Source of the DNA: Nocardia kruczakiae NBRC 101016
Lineage (GTDB): Bacteria; Actinomycetota; Actinomycetes; Mycobacteriales; Mycobacteriaceae
NCBI RefSeq assembly: GCF_001612965.1
Contig: NZ_BDBL01000015.1
Coordinates: forward strand, 62,001 to 126,000
Direction: 5' to 3'
DNA length: 64,000 bases
Shown: positions 37,768-45,725 of the stretch, piece after piece
How positions within the stretch are numbered: position 1 is the first letter of the stretch
Layout: each line of letters begins with the position of its first letter
Made by a program: the position numbers and the translations under genes
Notes under the pieces: generated by a model
Seen by the model: the letters and a program-made list of their open reading frames with translations, nothing else
Told to the model about the DNA's origin: nothing
Database searches by the model: none

Positions 37768-38379
37768 GTGAGCACCGCTCAACCCACCACGCACCTGACC
37801 CTCGCGGCCGAAGCCCAGGACCTGTTGTTCCGCACGGCCCGCACCGCCAACACCTTCACCGACGAACCGGTGAGCGACGAGCAGATCCGCGAGATCTACG
37901 ACCTGGTCAAATACGCGCCCACCTCGATGAATCAGCAGCCGCTGCGCATCGTGCTGGTTCGCGGCGCCGAGGCCCGCGCCGCCCTGGTCGAGCACATGCT
38001 CGACAACAACAAACCCAAAACCGAAAAGGCGCCACTGACCGCGATTCTGGCCGCCGACCTCAATTTCCACGATCACCTGCCGAAGGTCTTCCCGCACGCT
38101 CCCGACGCCAAGGACTACTTCGCCGACGACGACTACCGGGCCGAATCGGCGCGGTTCAACGCTCTGATCCAGGTCGGCTACTTCATCCTCGGCATCCGCG
38201 CCGCGGGCCTGGCCGCCGGCCCGATGAACGGGTTCGACGCCGCCGGTGTCGACAAGGAGTTCTTCCCCGAGGGCACCCACAGCGCGCTGGTCGTGGTCAA
38301 TATCGGCAAGCCGGGCCCCGACGCCTGGTACCCGCGCTCACCGCGGCTGGAATACGACGAGGTCGTCACCACCGTCTGA
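37768..38379 (+). CDS. nitroreductase-family protein (RutE/HadB-like)
   Basis: A 203-residue FMN-type nitroreductase-fold protein: FRTARTANTFTDEPVSDEQI, YAPTSMNQQPLRIVLV and GIRAAGLAAGPMNGFDAAGV match the malonic semialdehyde reductase RutE/HadB group. These use FMN and NAD(P)H to reduce aldehydes, quinones or nitro groups. GTG 37768 follows AAGGAG. In this position it may reduce a quinone or enone of the polyketide (inference). A terminator follows it and closes the cluster. Confidence 0.85.
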   Translation: MSTAQPTTHLTLAAEAQDLLFRTARTANTFTDEPVSDEQIREIYDLVKYAPTSMNQQPLRIVLVRGAEARAALVEHMLDNNKPKTEKAPLTAILAADLNFHDHLPKVFPHAPDAKDYFADDDYRAESARFNALIQVGYFILGIRAAGLAAGPMNGFDAAGVDKEFFPEGTHSALVVVNIGKPGPDAWYPRSPRLEYDEVVTTV

Positions 38380-38395
38380 CCTCCGCCCGTCCGAA

Positions 38396-38420
38396 GCCCG
38401 ATCGGAATGTCCGATCGGGC
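38396..38420 (+). terminator. terminator closing the PKS cluster
   Basis: GCCCGATCGGA at 38396-38406, loop ATG, TCCGATCGGGC at 38410-38420: a perfect 11-base stem 17 bases after the nitroreductase stop, followed by ATTTC. It marks the right boundary of the cluster transcript. Confidence 0.8.
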
Positions 38421-38519
38421 ATTTCGCGGTTCAACGAAGGGACTTCGCCTCTCGGGCGCCGCCCCGCGCCTCGGCACGGAACACCGCGATCGATCGCCGC
38501 GAGCGCACCCGCGCCCGAG

Positions 38520-39197
38520 TCAGCGGGGACGGTCCGGTATGCGGGTGTGGACGGTCAGCAGCAGATGGTCGAGGGCGGTGAGCGTCTGCGGCTCCGCGTC
38601 CGGGAGGGTCGGCAGTTCGGCGATCAGCTGAGCGGCCAGGTCGCGGAGTTTGGTGTTGGTCTCCTGGGAGCGCCAGGACAGGATTTTGAACGCCTGCTCG
38701 GCATTGACCCGATACATCCGCATCAGCACACCCTTGGCCTGTTCGATCACCGCGCGATGCTCGATCACGTCGGGCAGAGCCACCGACAGCGTCTCGCGTT
38801 CGCTCTCGGCGAGGGTCTCGGTCAGGTCGATGTAGAAGCCGGCGGTGCCGGTGACGGATCCGGCCTCGTCGTAGAGACGGTCGGCGACCACCATCACGTT
38901 GTGCACAGCGCCCGCGGTGTCGATGAACCGGTGCCGGCTCGAGAACGATTCCCCCATGTCGACCGCGCGGGCGATACGCGCGGCCACATCGTCGCGGTCG
39001 TCGGGATGTTTGTGCGACAGCAGCAGCTCGGTGGTCGGCACCACGCTGCCGGGGCGGTAACCGTGCATCCGGTACACCTCTTCCGACCACTCCCAGCGCC
39101 GCGTCGCGAACCAGAACCGGAAGGATCCGACCCGCGGCACGCTGCCGGGATCAGCCGGTCCCGTATCTGCTGCCGGTTGACCGTGTTCGTTGTCCAT
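38520..39197 (-). CDS. PAS-ANTAR domain protein
   Basis: A 225-residue protein. A PAS domain (~25-120; WSEEVYRMHGYRPGSVVPT, then LLLSHKHPDDRDDV) precedes an ANTAR domain (~140-200; ALPDVIEHRAVIEQAKGVLM, NAEQAFKILSWRSQETNTKL). ANTAR domains bind two-hexaloop RNA structures and cause transcription antitermination (known). The sensed signal is unknown. ATG 39197 is preferred to a GTG at 39212; neither has a clear ribosome binding site. Confidence 0.85.
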   Translation of the reverse strand: MDNEHGQPAADTGPADPGSVPRVGSFRFWFATRRWEWSEEVYRMHGYRPGSVVPTTELLLSHKHPDDRDDVAARIARAVDMGESFSSRHRFIDTAGAVHNVMVVADRLYDEAGSVTGTAGFYIDLTETLAESERETLSVALPDVIEHRAVIEQAKGVLMRMYRVNAEQAFKILSWRSQETNTKLRDLAAQLIAELPTLPDAEPQTLTALDHLLLTVHTRIPDRPR

Positions 39198-39299
39198 GCC
39201 GTTGCGCCGCACGACACGATTATGGCCGGTGGAGACCCTCCCGGTAACGGAGTCCGGGACGGCAGTGCCGAAAACCGCGCGTCGTTTCGCGGGTGCGGC

Positions 39300-39734
39300 T
39301 CACATGAAGGGCCACAGGTCCGCGTCGCGGTGAGTGCACTGCGCCAAGCGGGGATCGTCGGCGGGACGCAACCACCGCACCGGCACCCGGATCGGTTCGA
39401 TCGAGGGCAGGCATGCCACGTGGCCGGTGCGGTCCACGAGCGATCCCACGACGCGATAACCCTGTTTCGGTGCCAAGCCCAGAGCTGCGGCCTGGTCGTC
39501 GGTGAGCGTGACCTCGGTATGCGAGCGTTCGATGAGTCGCAGTCCCTCGACCGTCACCGGATCGGTGTCGTAGTCGACGTTGGAGGCCGTGAGCCGGAAC
39601 CGCGCACCCGTCAACAGGCTCGCCACCCACATCGAGGTCCCCAGTCGCTCGCGATCGGGATAGCGGGCGACCGGCAATCGGTGCGGGACCAGCACTACAT
39701 ACGTATGCCCGACCTCCACGTCACGGGCGCGCAT
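39300..39734 (-). CDS. conserved hypothetical protein
   Basis: A 144-residue protein I do not recognise as a named family. It begins MRARDVEVGHTYVVLVPHRL and contains FRLTASNVDYDTDPVTVEGL, which look like beta-strands of a soluble domain, and it has the third-position GC of a real gene. No signal peptide or membrane helix. ATG 39734 is chosen because the similarity-like part begins there. It lies 100 bases downstream of the PAS-ANTAR start on the same strand, without an obvious operon partner. Confidence 0.6.
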   Translation of the reverse strand: MRARDVEVGHTYVVLVPHRLPVARYPDRERLGTSMWVASLLTGARFRLTASNVDYDTDPVTVEGLRLIERSHTEVTLTDDQAAALGLAPKQGYRVVGSLVDRTGHVACLPSIEPIRVPVRWLRPADDPRLAQCTHRDADLWPFM

Positions 39735-40001
39735 GGCATCCAGAATCGTCCTCGCGGCGTACCCGCGCAACGTTGCCGGTACAAGGTCACCGCCCGTGCG
39801 TCACGTCACAGAGCAGGACGGAAATAGCGCGCCGGGTATCGCGGTTGAACCCCCTGTCGGCGTCCGAACAGCCCCGGGCCGCACCCTTCAGTCGCTACGA
39901 GCGACCACTCGCCGAGAGGCGCTTGTGGGACGTCGACCGGATACGGACGCCGCCGGGAACGCCACCCGGCGGCGTTCTGCTGTCGGCCCACCGGTGTCAG
40001 C

Positions 40002-40367
40002 TCACCGAGCGCCCACACCTGCGCTGGGCAGATCGTCGTACACCGAGACCATCCGATCCAGCCCGGTGACCTGGATGACGCGCTTGGCCGCACCCGATGC
40101 GACGACGCGCAACCGGCGGGGAGTCACCGTGGTGGCCGCCGCGTGCAGCACGCTCAGCCCGGCCGATCCCAGGAAACCCACCCCGGACAGATCGATCACC
40201 GGCGCGGCCTGATCGGCGTCCTCGAATGCCTCACTCATCCGGTCCAGCACACTCTGCAGCTGGTCGGCCGTCATCGCGTCGACATCGCCGTGCGCCGATA
40301 TGACGAGCGCGCCGCCGGACCGGTCGACCTCGACGCTCAAGCCGCTGTCATCCACCAAAACACTCAT
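40002..40367 (-). CDS. STAS-domain anti-sigma factor antagonist
   Basis: A 121-residue STAS protein with LVISAHGDVDAMTADQLQSVL and the phosphorylation-site segment VIDLSGVGFLGSAGLSVL (Ser68 likely). Such proteins bind anti-sigma kinases of the RsbW type when unphosphorylated and so release a stress sigma factor. No kinase or sigma gene is adjacent. The ATG at 40367 sits just behind GAGGAG. Confidence 0.85.
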   Translation of the reverse strand: MSVLVDDSGLSVEVDRSGGALVISAHGDVDAMTADQLQSVLDRMSEAFEDADQAAPVIDLSGVGFLGSAGLSVLHAAATTVTPRRLRVVASGAAKRVIQVTGLDRMVSVYDDLPSAGVGAR

Positions 40368-40611
40368 CTCCTCGTCACCGCGGTACGTCACACTCGTATA
40401 CAACCCCCCTCGCGCGAGCCCAAACCTCTTTTTTCCCAGCGCTCGTCCATGGTCTGTGTGCTGTTCCGACCTCGGCGGCCGATTTTCGTGATATTCACGC
40501 GAGTGGAGCCGGACGGCCGAACACTCGCGGGCGGGCCGGTAGCTTGGCCTCGCCTCGCCGGTCCGGCGCGGTGACGGCATGCGCCAGGTCCGAACCGATG
40601 GAGGTTGAGCA

Positions 40612-41991
40612 GTGAGCGATCGGGTCCCCCACGGCCGCATCTCGCGCGGCGGCAAGATGGGCCGGCTCGCCGCGGGACAGGCGCTGCGCGGGGTCGGCAC
40701 CCGGCTGTCGATGGTGGGTCGCACCGAAGAGGCGCGCCGGCGCTTGAGTGAACGCTCGGCGATGCAGGCCGCCCAGCAACTGGTCACCGTGCTCGGTGGC
40801 ATGAAGGGCGCCGCGATGAAGCTCGGGCAGATGCTGTCGGTGCTCGACCTCGATCTGCTGCCGGAAGAACAACGCGAGATGTTCCGCACCAAACTCGCGC
40901 AACTGCGTGATCAGGCGCCGGCGTTCCCGTTCTCCGCCATGCGCACGGTGATCGAGAACGACCTCGGCCCGATGGCGCGCATCTTCGCCGACTTCGACGA
41001 GACCCCGATCGCCGCCGCCTCCATCGGACAGGTCTACCGCGCGCGGCTGCTCGACGGACGAGCGGTCGCGGTCAAGGTCAAATATCCCGGTGTCGACCGC
41101 GCGGTCGAAGCCGATATGCGCAATCTGATGATGATCAGCCGCCTCTGGAAGGCGATCCTGCCCAGCGCCGCCGACGAAGAGGTGCTCGCCGAGGTGGCCC
41201 GCAACATCGGCAGCGAACTCGACTATCCTCGCGAGGCTCGCACCCAGCACCACGTGGCGACCCGCTACCGCGGCCATCCCTATATCACCGTGCCCGACAG
41301 CATCGAATCCTGCTGCGGCCCCAATGTTCTGGTCACCGAACTGGTCGACGGCGAGCCGTTCGGGCATATGCGCGCCCTGCCCGACGCCGACCGCACCCGC
41401 CTCGGGGAGCTGATCTACCGCTTCTACATCACCTCCCTGTTCACCGACCACGAGTTCTGCGGCGACCCGCATCCGGGCAACATCATGCTCGCCTCCGACG
41501 GGCGGCTCGCCTTCGTCGACTTCGGCCTCTACACGGCGATGAGTCCCGCCGACGTCGAACTCGAACGCGACATCATCCGCGCCGCAGGCGAATACCGCGC
41601 CGAGGACATCTACCACTCGTGGGTCGCACAGGGCATCGTCGATCCCGACGCCGGAGTCACACCCGACGAATGCCTCGGCTACATCTGGGCCGCGACCGGC
41701 TGGCATCTGATCGACGAGGACATCACCGTCACACCCGAATTGGCCACCAGCGCAGTGGTACTCGCCGTCGACCCCCGCGCCGCCGAATTCAGCGGCATGC
41801 GCCACCAGCGCCTGCCACCCGAGCACGTCTTCTCCCGCCGCGCCGACCTGTTCACCTACGCCGTCCTCGGCCAACTGCACACCACCAACAATTGGCACCG
41901 CCTCGCCCGCGAATGGCTGTACCACGAACCGCCCGCCACCGATATCGGCGCCGACATCGCGCGCTGGCGGCTCACGGCACGATCGTCGTGA
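40612..41991 (+). CDS. ABC1/UbiB-family atypical kinase
   Basis: A 459-residue ABC1/ADCK protein with the family hallmark KGAAMKLGQMLSVLD (KxGQ), the A-rich loop AAASIGQVYRARL, VAVKVKYPGVD (Lys of the VAIK position), and GDPHPGNIMLASDGRLAFVDFG. UbiB-type proteins act in quinone biosynthesis or lipid homeostasis in membranes. GTG 40612 is preceded by GGAGGTTGAGCA. The 3' end overlaps the convergent small gene by 20 bases. Confidence 0.9.
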   Translation: MSDRVPHGRISRGGKMGRLAAGQALRGVGTRLSMVGRTEEARRRLSERSAMQAAQQLVTVLGGMKGAAMKLGQMLSVLDLDLLPEEQREMFRTKLAQLRDQAPAFPFSAMRTVIENDLGPMARIFADFDETPIAAASIGQVYRARLLDGRAVAVKVKYPGVDRAVEADMRNLMMISRLWKAILPSAADEEVLAEVARNIGSELDYPREARTQHHVATRYRGHPYITVPDSIESCCGPNVLVTELVDGEPFGHMRALPDADRTRLGELIYRFYITSLFTDHEFCGDPHPGNIMLASDGRLAFVDFGLYTAMSPADVELERDIIRAAGEYRAEDIYHSWVAQGIVDPDAGVTPDECLGYIWAATGWHLIDEDITVTPELATSAVVLAVDPRAAEFSGMRHQRLPPEHVFSRRADLFTYAVLGQLHTTNNWHRLAREWLYHEPPATDIGADIARWRLTARSS

Positions 41992-42310
41992 TCGGCACCG
42001 CGCCGGGGAAGCCCCGGTCGCGCGCATACCAGCACAGGAAGCCGTCGCTGTCGGCGGACAGGTCGGTCACCCACCAGCGTTCCATTCCGTCGCACAGATC
42101 CATATAGGTGCAGCAGTCGCGCAACTCGGCGAACGAACCGCGTTGCCGCGCCGCGCAGACGAGTGCGGCGACGATCCTCCTGGCCGGAGGATGCCCGTAG
42201 ACGACCCAGCCGTATCCGTCCTCGAGCGGTTGCAGCCGGACGCCGTAGAAGTGGCGGCCGAACAACCGGCCGACCGTGGGATCGATGGCGTAGCAGTGCA
42301 AGTCGCGCAT
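41972..42310 (-). CDS. small hypothetical protein
   Basis: A 112-residue protein of unknown function with a notable Cys/Trp/Tyr content: CAARQRGSFAELRDCCTYMD, then WWVTDLSADSDGFLCWYARD. ATG 42310 follows GGAGG, so expression is likely. Cys pairs could form disulfides or bind metal, but no known motif is evident. No adjacent partner. Confidence 0.65.
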   Translation of the reverse strand: MRDLHCYAIDPTVGRLFGRHFYGVRLQPLEDGYGWVVYGHPPARRIVAALVCAARQRGSFAELRDCCTYMDLCDGMERWWVTDLSADSDGFLCWYARDRGFPGAVPITTIVP

Positions 42311-42380
42311 GGGTACCTCCGGATTCGTCGTCGACACCGAACCGCCTCGGCCGCGCGGTCCGGGCATCGAGAGCCGAGAT

Positions 42381-42414
42381 GCCCACCGGGTGGTGGTCGA
42401 TCCACCCGGTGGGC
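42381..42414 (-). terminator. strong hairpin downstream of lipase
   Basis: GCCCACCGGGTGG at 42381-42393 pairs perfectly with CCACCCGGTGGGC at 42402-42414 around an 8-base loop. It lies between the lipase and the small hypothetical gene and is the second of two tandem hairpins. Confidence 0.7.
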
Positions 42415-42485
42415 ACGGCCGCCGCGATGGGACGGCTGCGATGGGGAGTGTCGGCAACACCCACCGCGGTCCCGCGGCGGAGGAT

Positions 42486-42535
42486 GCTCGCCGGTGCGCG
42501 GGGAGGTCCACGATTCCTCCCGCACACCGGCGAGC
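42486..42535 (-). terminator. terminator immediately after lipase gene
   Basis: GCTCGCCGGTG...GGGGAGG at 42486-42506 pairs with CCTCCCG...CACCGGCGAGC at 42516-42535, a near-perfect ~20-base stem with one small irregularity, 14 bases beyond the lipase stop. Confidence 0.75.
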
Positions 42536-42548
42536 AAGTATCACGCGG

Positions 42549-43766
42549 TCAGAGTTTGCCGCCGCCACCCACCAGCCACGGGTTGAAGCTGCAGGTCAGC
42601 GCAGGAGTCTGGGCCGGGTCGAGGGCATGCAGGATGATCGAGAGCACCCGCGGCGAATACATCATCGTCAGGTGATCGGACACATCCTGCTCACATCCGT
42701 CCTGCAGGGTGATGTTGTCGACCGTCGCACCCGGGCCGGGCTTCAGGAACGTCAGGTCGTAGGGGTTGGTGATCTCGTCGTAGCGACTGCCGACCACCGT
42801 GTAGTCCACACCCGGCATCGTGTCGCCACCGGCGTTGAGCTGGTTCACGAAATCCGAGCCGATCGTCTGCTGGATGCCCGCGTGGCCGACGAAGATCTCC
42901 ACCAGCCCGAGCACGTCGATGCCGAGATTGTTGATCATCCGTCCCAGCGCGCCGATACCGTCCAGTGAGGTGCCGTGGTTGGTGGCGCCGAAGGTCATCA
43001 TGTGATGCACCTTGGCCGCACCACCGTCGAACTTCAGATACCACCGCGACATCGCGCCACCCTGGGAATGGCCCACCAGATTCACCTTCTGCGACCCGGT
43101 CGCCGCCAGTACACGATCCACGAACTGCGCCAACTGTTTCGACGAGTCCTGGATGTACCCGGTGCCGTTACGCCCCGGCAGCACCGACCCCAGGCCGCCA
43201 CCCTGGATCAGATTCGACTTGCCGTAGTTGAAGGTGAACACGCAATAGCCGGCGTCGTGGATCGGCTGGCTGATGTAGGAGAAGTTGTCGTAGGCGTTCT
43301 CCCACGTGCCGTGCACCAGCACCACCGGCTCCGGATGCGCCGCGGTGGGCTTGCAGTTCCAGTCGTTGGTCCCCGGCGGCGCGACATCCGGATTCAGCAG
43401 GCCGTACCCGAAGGCGGCCAGGAACGAACTCTGCGCCGGACCGTAACCCACTGTGTCGCTGGAGGTTCCACCGGAGGAACCCGAACTCGAGCCCGAACCG
43501 CCGTAGCAGTCACCGGAGCCGTTGCCGGAGCCCGCGCCGCTGCCCGAGGTGCAGGCCGAACCGGTGCCGGAGCTCCCGCTGTCGGCGATCGCATGCGCGG
43601 ACGGATTCTTCAGTCCGTGCGTGATCATCTCCGCGAGCTGCTGCTCCTGCTGCTGATCGCCGACGGGATCGGCGCCGGCGCCGACGCCCGTGAGCCCTAC
43701 CGTGAGTGCGGCGGCCGCCGCGACAATGGCCGCACTCGTACAACTACGGCGAATACTTCTTTTCAT
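42549..43766 (-). CDS. secreted triacylglycerol lipase
   Basis: A 405-residue secreted lipase. A signal peptide (1-~32; arginines, then a long Ala-rich core, AGA cut) is followed by a Gly/Ser linker (63-105) with Cys72 and Cys87, then the hydrolase domain: PVVLVHGTWENAYDNFSYIS oxyanion region, catalytic Ser234 in VGHSQGGAMS, and likely acid/His in the last quarter (DVSDHLTMMYSP). Related to Propionibacterium/Mycobacterium class-I.2-like lipases. Two tandem terminators follow. Likely hydrolyses host or environmental lipids. Confidence 0.88.
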   Translation of the reverse strand: MKRSIRRSCTSAAIVAAAAALTVGLTGVGAGADPVGDQQQEQQLAEMITHGLKNPSAHAIADSGSSGTGSACTSGSGAGSGNGSGDCYGGSGSSSGSSGGTSSDTVGYGPAQSSFLAAFGYGLLNPDVAPPGTNDWNCKPTAAHPEPVVLVHGTWENAYDNFSYISQPIHDAGYCVFTFNYGKSNLIQGGGLGSVLPGRNGTGYIQDSSKQLAQFVDRVLAATGSQKVNLVGHSQGGAMSRWYLKFDGGAAKVHHMMTFGATNHGTSLDGIGALGRMINNLGIDVLGLVEIFVGHAGIQQTIGSDFVNQLNAGGDTMPGVDYTVVGSRYDEITNPYDLTFLKPGPGATVDNITLQDGCEQDVSDHLTMMYSPRVLSIILHALDPAQTPALTCSFNPWLVGGGGKL

Positions 43767-44433
43767 GGTGTTCCTGACATCGTCGAATTCGCTGCCCGGA
43801 AAGTCGCCGATCGACGTTTCCGGAATTCGCGAGCAAACGCTACGGAGACAATCGACCGCGCGGCGTGCGTTGCGGCGATGTCTTCACGGGTTCACGAAAC
43901 GATTCCGGGAGCGCCATGACTCCACACAGTCGGCTCTTTCACAACCGGCGGTATCGCGAGAGGCATATGCGGTGGCTTGCGGGAATTCGGCGATTACAGG
44001 TCTGGCGTGCATTCTTTTCCGCGCGGTCACTGGCGTGGTCCGACATCGGAGTGGGATTCGATCGCGCTTCGGACGGGCACGGATCAGGCGCGGCGCGGTC
44101 GGTCTCCTGATGCGGCGGGGGCACCAGGTCGGCACGGACAACGGCCCGTCGAGACGCCGGGACGACTCGGACGCCGGACGCCGTGCGGGGGGGACGCCGG
44201 AACGCGAGCTTCGCAGAAAAGTGAGCAGTCAGCCAGTTATGCACGCTCGACACTCTCGAATTCGCCCGGAGCCGAACCCTTTTCCCACTTCAAAGAAGTA
44301 TCGGATACCAGCAGCGCAGTCTGCGAATCCGAGTAGAAGGTGAGCGAGAACTCGCATTAATCTTCGGTTCCTGGACCGGCGGCAACCTGCCGGCGGCCGG
44401 ACACCACCCGCAGCCGTGACGAGGAGGTCACCC
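43767..44433. other. long intergenic region
   Basis: About 670 bases between the divergent lipase and PucR genes. I see no reading frame with coding-like composition or known motif, no tRNA-like cloverleaf and no clear repeat. It presumably carries both promoters. Confidence 0.5.
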
Positions 44434-45705
44434 GTGACGATCCGATCAGCGCCGGAAACTCCGATCGCGCACGCCTCGAGCACCGGGCCCCTCACCGCCG
44501 GCGACGCCGACCGCTCGGCCGAGCGCCTCCTGTCGCATCTGCGCACGAAGATCCACCCCTTCACCGCACTGCCGCGCCCCCTGCTCGACGGCGACGTGAA
44601 AGCCATGATCCGCGTGTGCATGCGGTGGGCGAGCGAGCGTGGCACCGCGGCCGCCACCGCCGATCCCGCGGCGTTCCTGCAGGTCGCGGCCGCTCGATGG
44701 GCGCGCGCCGACCTGCCGATCGAGAAGGTGCTGCATGCGATGCACGTCGGATTCGGCGAAGCCCTGGAGGTCGTCGTCGCGCGCTCCGGCGAGCCGAGTT
44801 GCGACCGCCTCATCGCGTGGACGAGCGCGGCGGTGGAGCTGTCGGACCTGTGCACCGGCGCCATCAGCAGGGCGTACGTGCGCGAGTTGAAAGCGACCTC
44901 CGGCGACCATCACACCGCCGTCCACACCCTCACCTCGGCGCTGCTCGCCGGGCAGGCGAGCTCGAAAGTGGCTCGGGAATGCGGCATTCCGATCGCCGAC
45001 GAGTACTACGTGCTCGCCGTCCACGTGGCCGCGCATCCGGACGAGAACCGTCCCGGTCTCGATCGGCACGTGGTCGCCGGGCGCAAATTGCGCCGCGTCC
45101 AATCGGCGCTGACCCGCCAATTCCAGGACCGCGCACTGGCGATGCTGTCGGTCGACGGCGGAACGATCCTGCTGCCCTCCGACGTCTGCGGCGAGCCCGA
45201 ACTCGACCGCGCCGTCGAGGTGGTGGCCGACTACGCCGCGGTTCCGATCACCGCGGTCATGACCCGCTGCGCCACCGACGCCGTCCCCGCGGCGGCCCGA
45301 CGAACTCACGAACTCCTCGACACCACCGAATCGATCGGAATCGGCCCCGGATTACACAAATTCGACGACCTCGCGCTGCAATATCAATTGACCCGCCCGG
45401 GAATCGGCCGCCGGATATTGGAAACGCGTATCGCTCCGCTCGACGATCACCCCGAACTTCTGCGAACACTGCATATCTTCTTCCACACCGATATGAATCG
45501 CCGGCGGACCGCACGGCAATTGAATATCCACCCGAACACCATCGATTACCGGCTCCGGCGGATCGGGCAATTGACCGGCTTCGACCCTTCCCGAAGCCAA
45601 GGTCTGTGGTATCTGCGCTCCGCACTCATCGCTCGCGGCGGCACCGCGTCGACGGCCCCATCGCCGTTCCCGGATCGGGCGGGACAGTCACGCCGGTCCG
45701 CCTGA
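44434..45705 (+). CDS. PucR/CdaR-family transcriptional regulator
   Basis: A 423-residue regulator: an N-terminal helical sensor domain (RsbT co-antagonist-like, RAERLLSHLRTKIHPF), a GGDEF-like central fold and the C-terminal PucR helix-turn-helix (LHIFFHTDMNRRRTARQLNI, HPNTIDYRLRRIGQLTG). GTG 44434 follows GAGGAGG. Such regulators are frequent in Nocardia; targets are unknown but the divergent lipase is a candidate. A stem-loop overlaps its stop. Confidence 0.85.
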   Translation: MTIRSAPETPIAHASSTGPLTAGDADRSAERLLSHLRTKIHPFTALPRPLLDGDVKAMIRVCMRWASERGTAAATADPAAFLQVAAARWARADLPIEKVLHAMHVGFGEALEVVVARSGEPSCDRLIAWTSAAVELSDLCTGAISRAYVRELKATSGDHHTAVHTLTSALLAGQASSKVARECGIPIADEYYVLAVHVAAHPDENRPGLDRHVVAGRKLRRVQSALTRQFQDRALAMLSVDGGTILLPSDVCGEPELDRAVEVVADYAAVPITAVMTRCATDAVPAAARRTHELLDTTESIGIGPGLHKFDDLALQYQLTRPGIGRRILETRIAPLDDHPELLRTLHIFFHTDMNRRRTARQLNIHPNTIDYRLRRIGQLTGFDPSRSQGLWYLRSALIARGGTASTAPSPFPDRAGQSRRSA

Positions 45706-45725
45706 GCCGCGACGCGCGGCTCAGG
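45701..45725. terminator. bidirectional terminator overlapping two stop codons
   Basis: CCTGAGCCGCG at 45701-45711 and CGCGGCTCAGG at 45715-45725 form a perfect 11-base stem with an ACG loop. The left arm contains the PucR stop and the right arm contains the stop of the convergent glycosyltransferase, so one element serves both genes. Confidence 0.8.
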
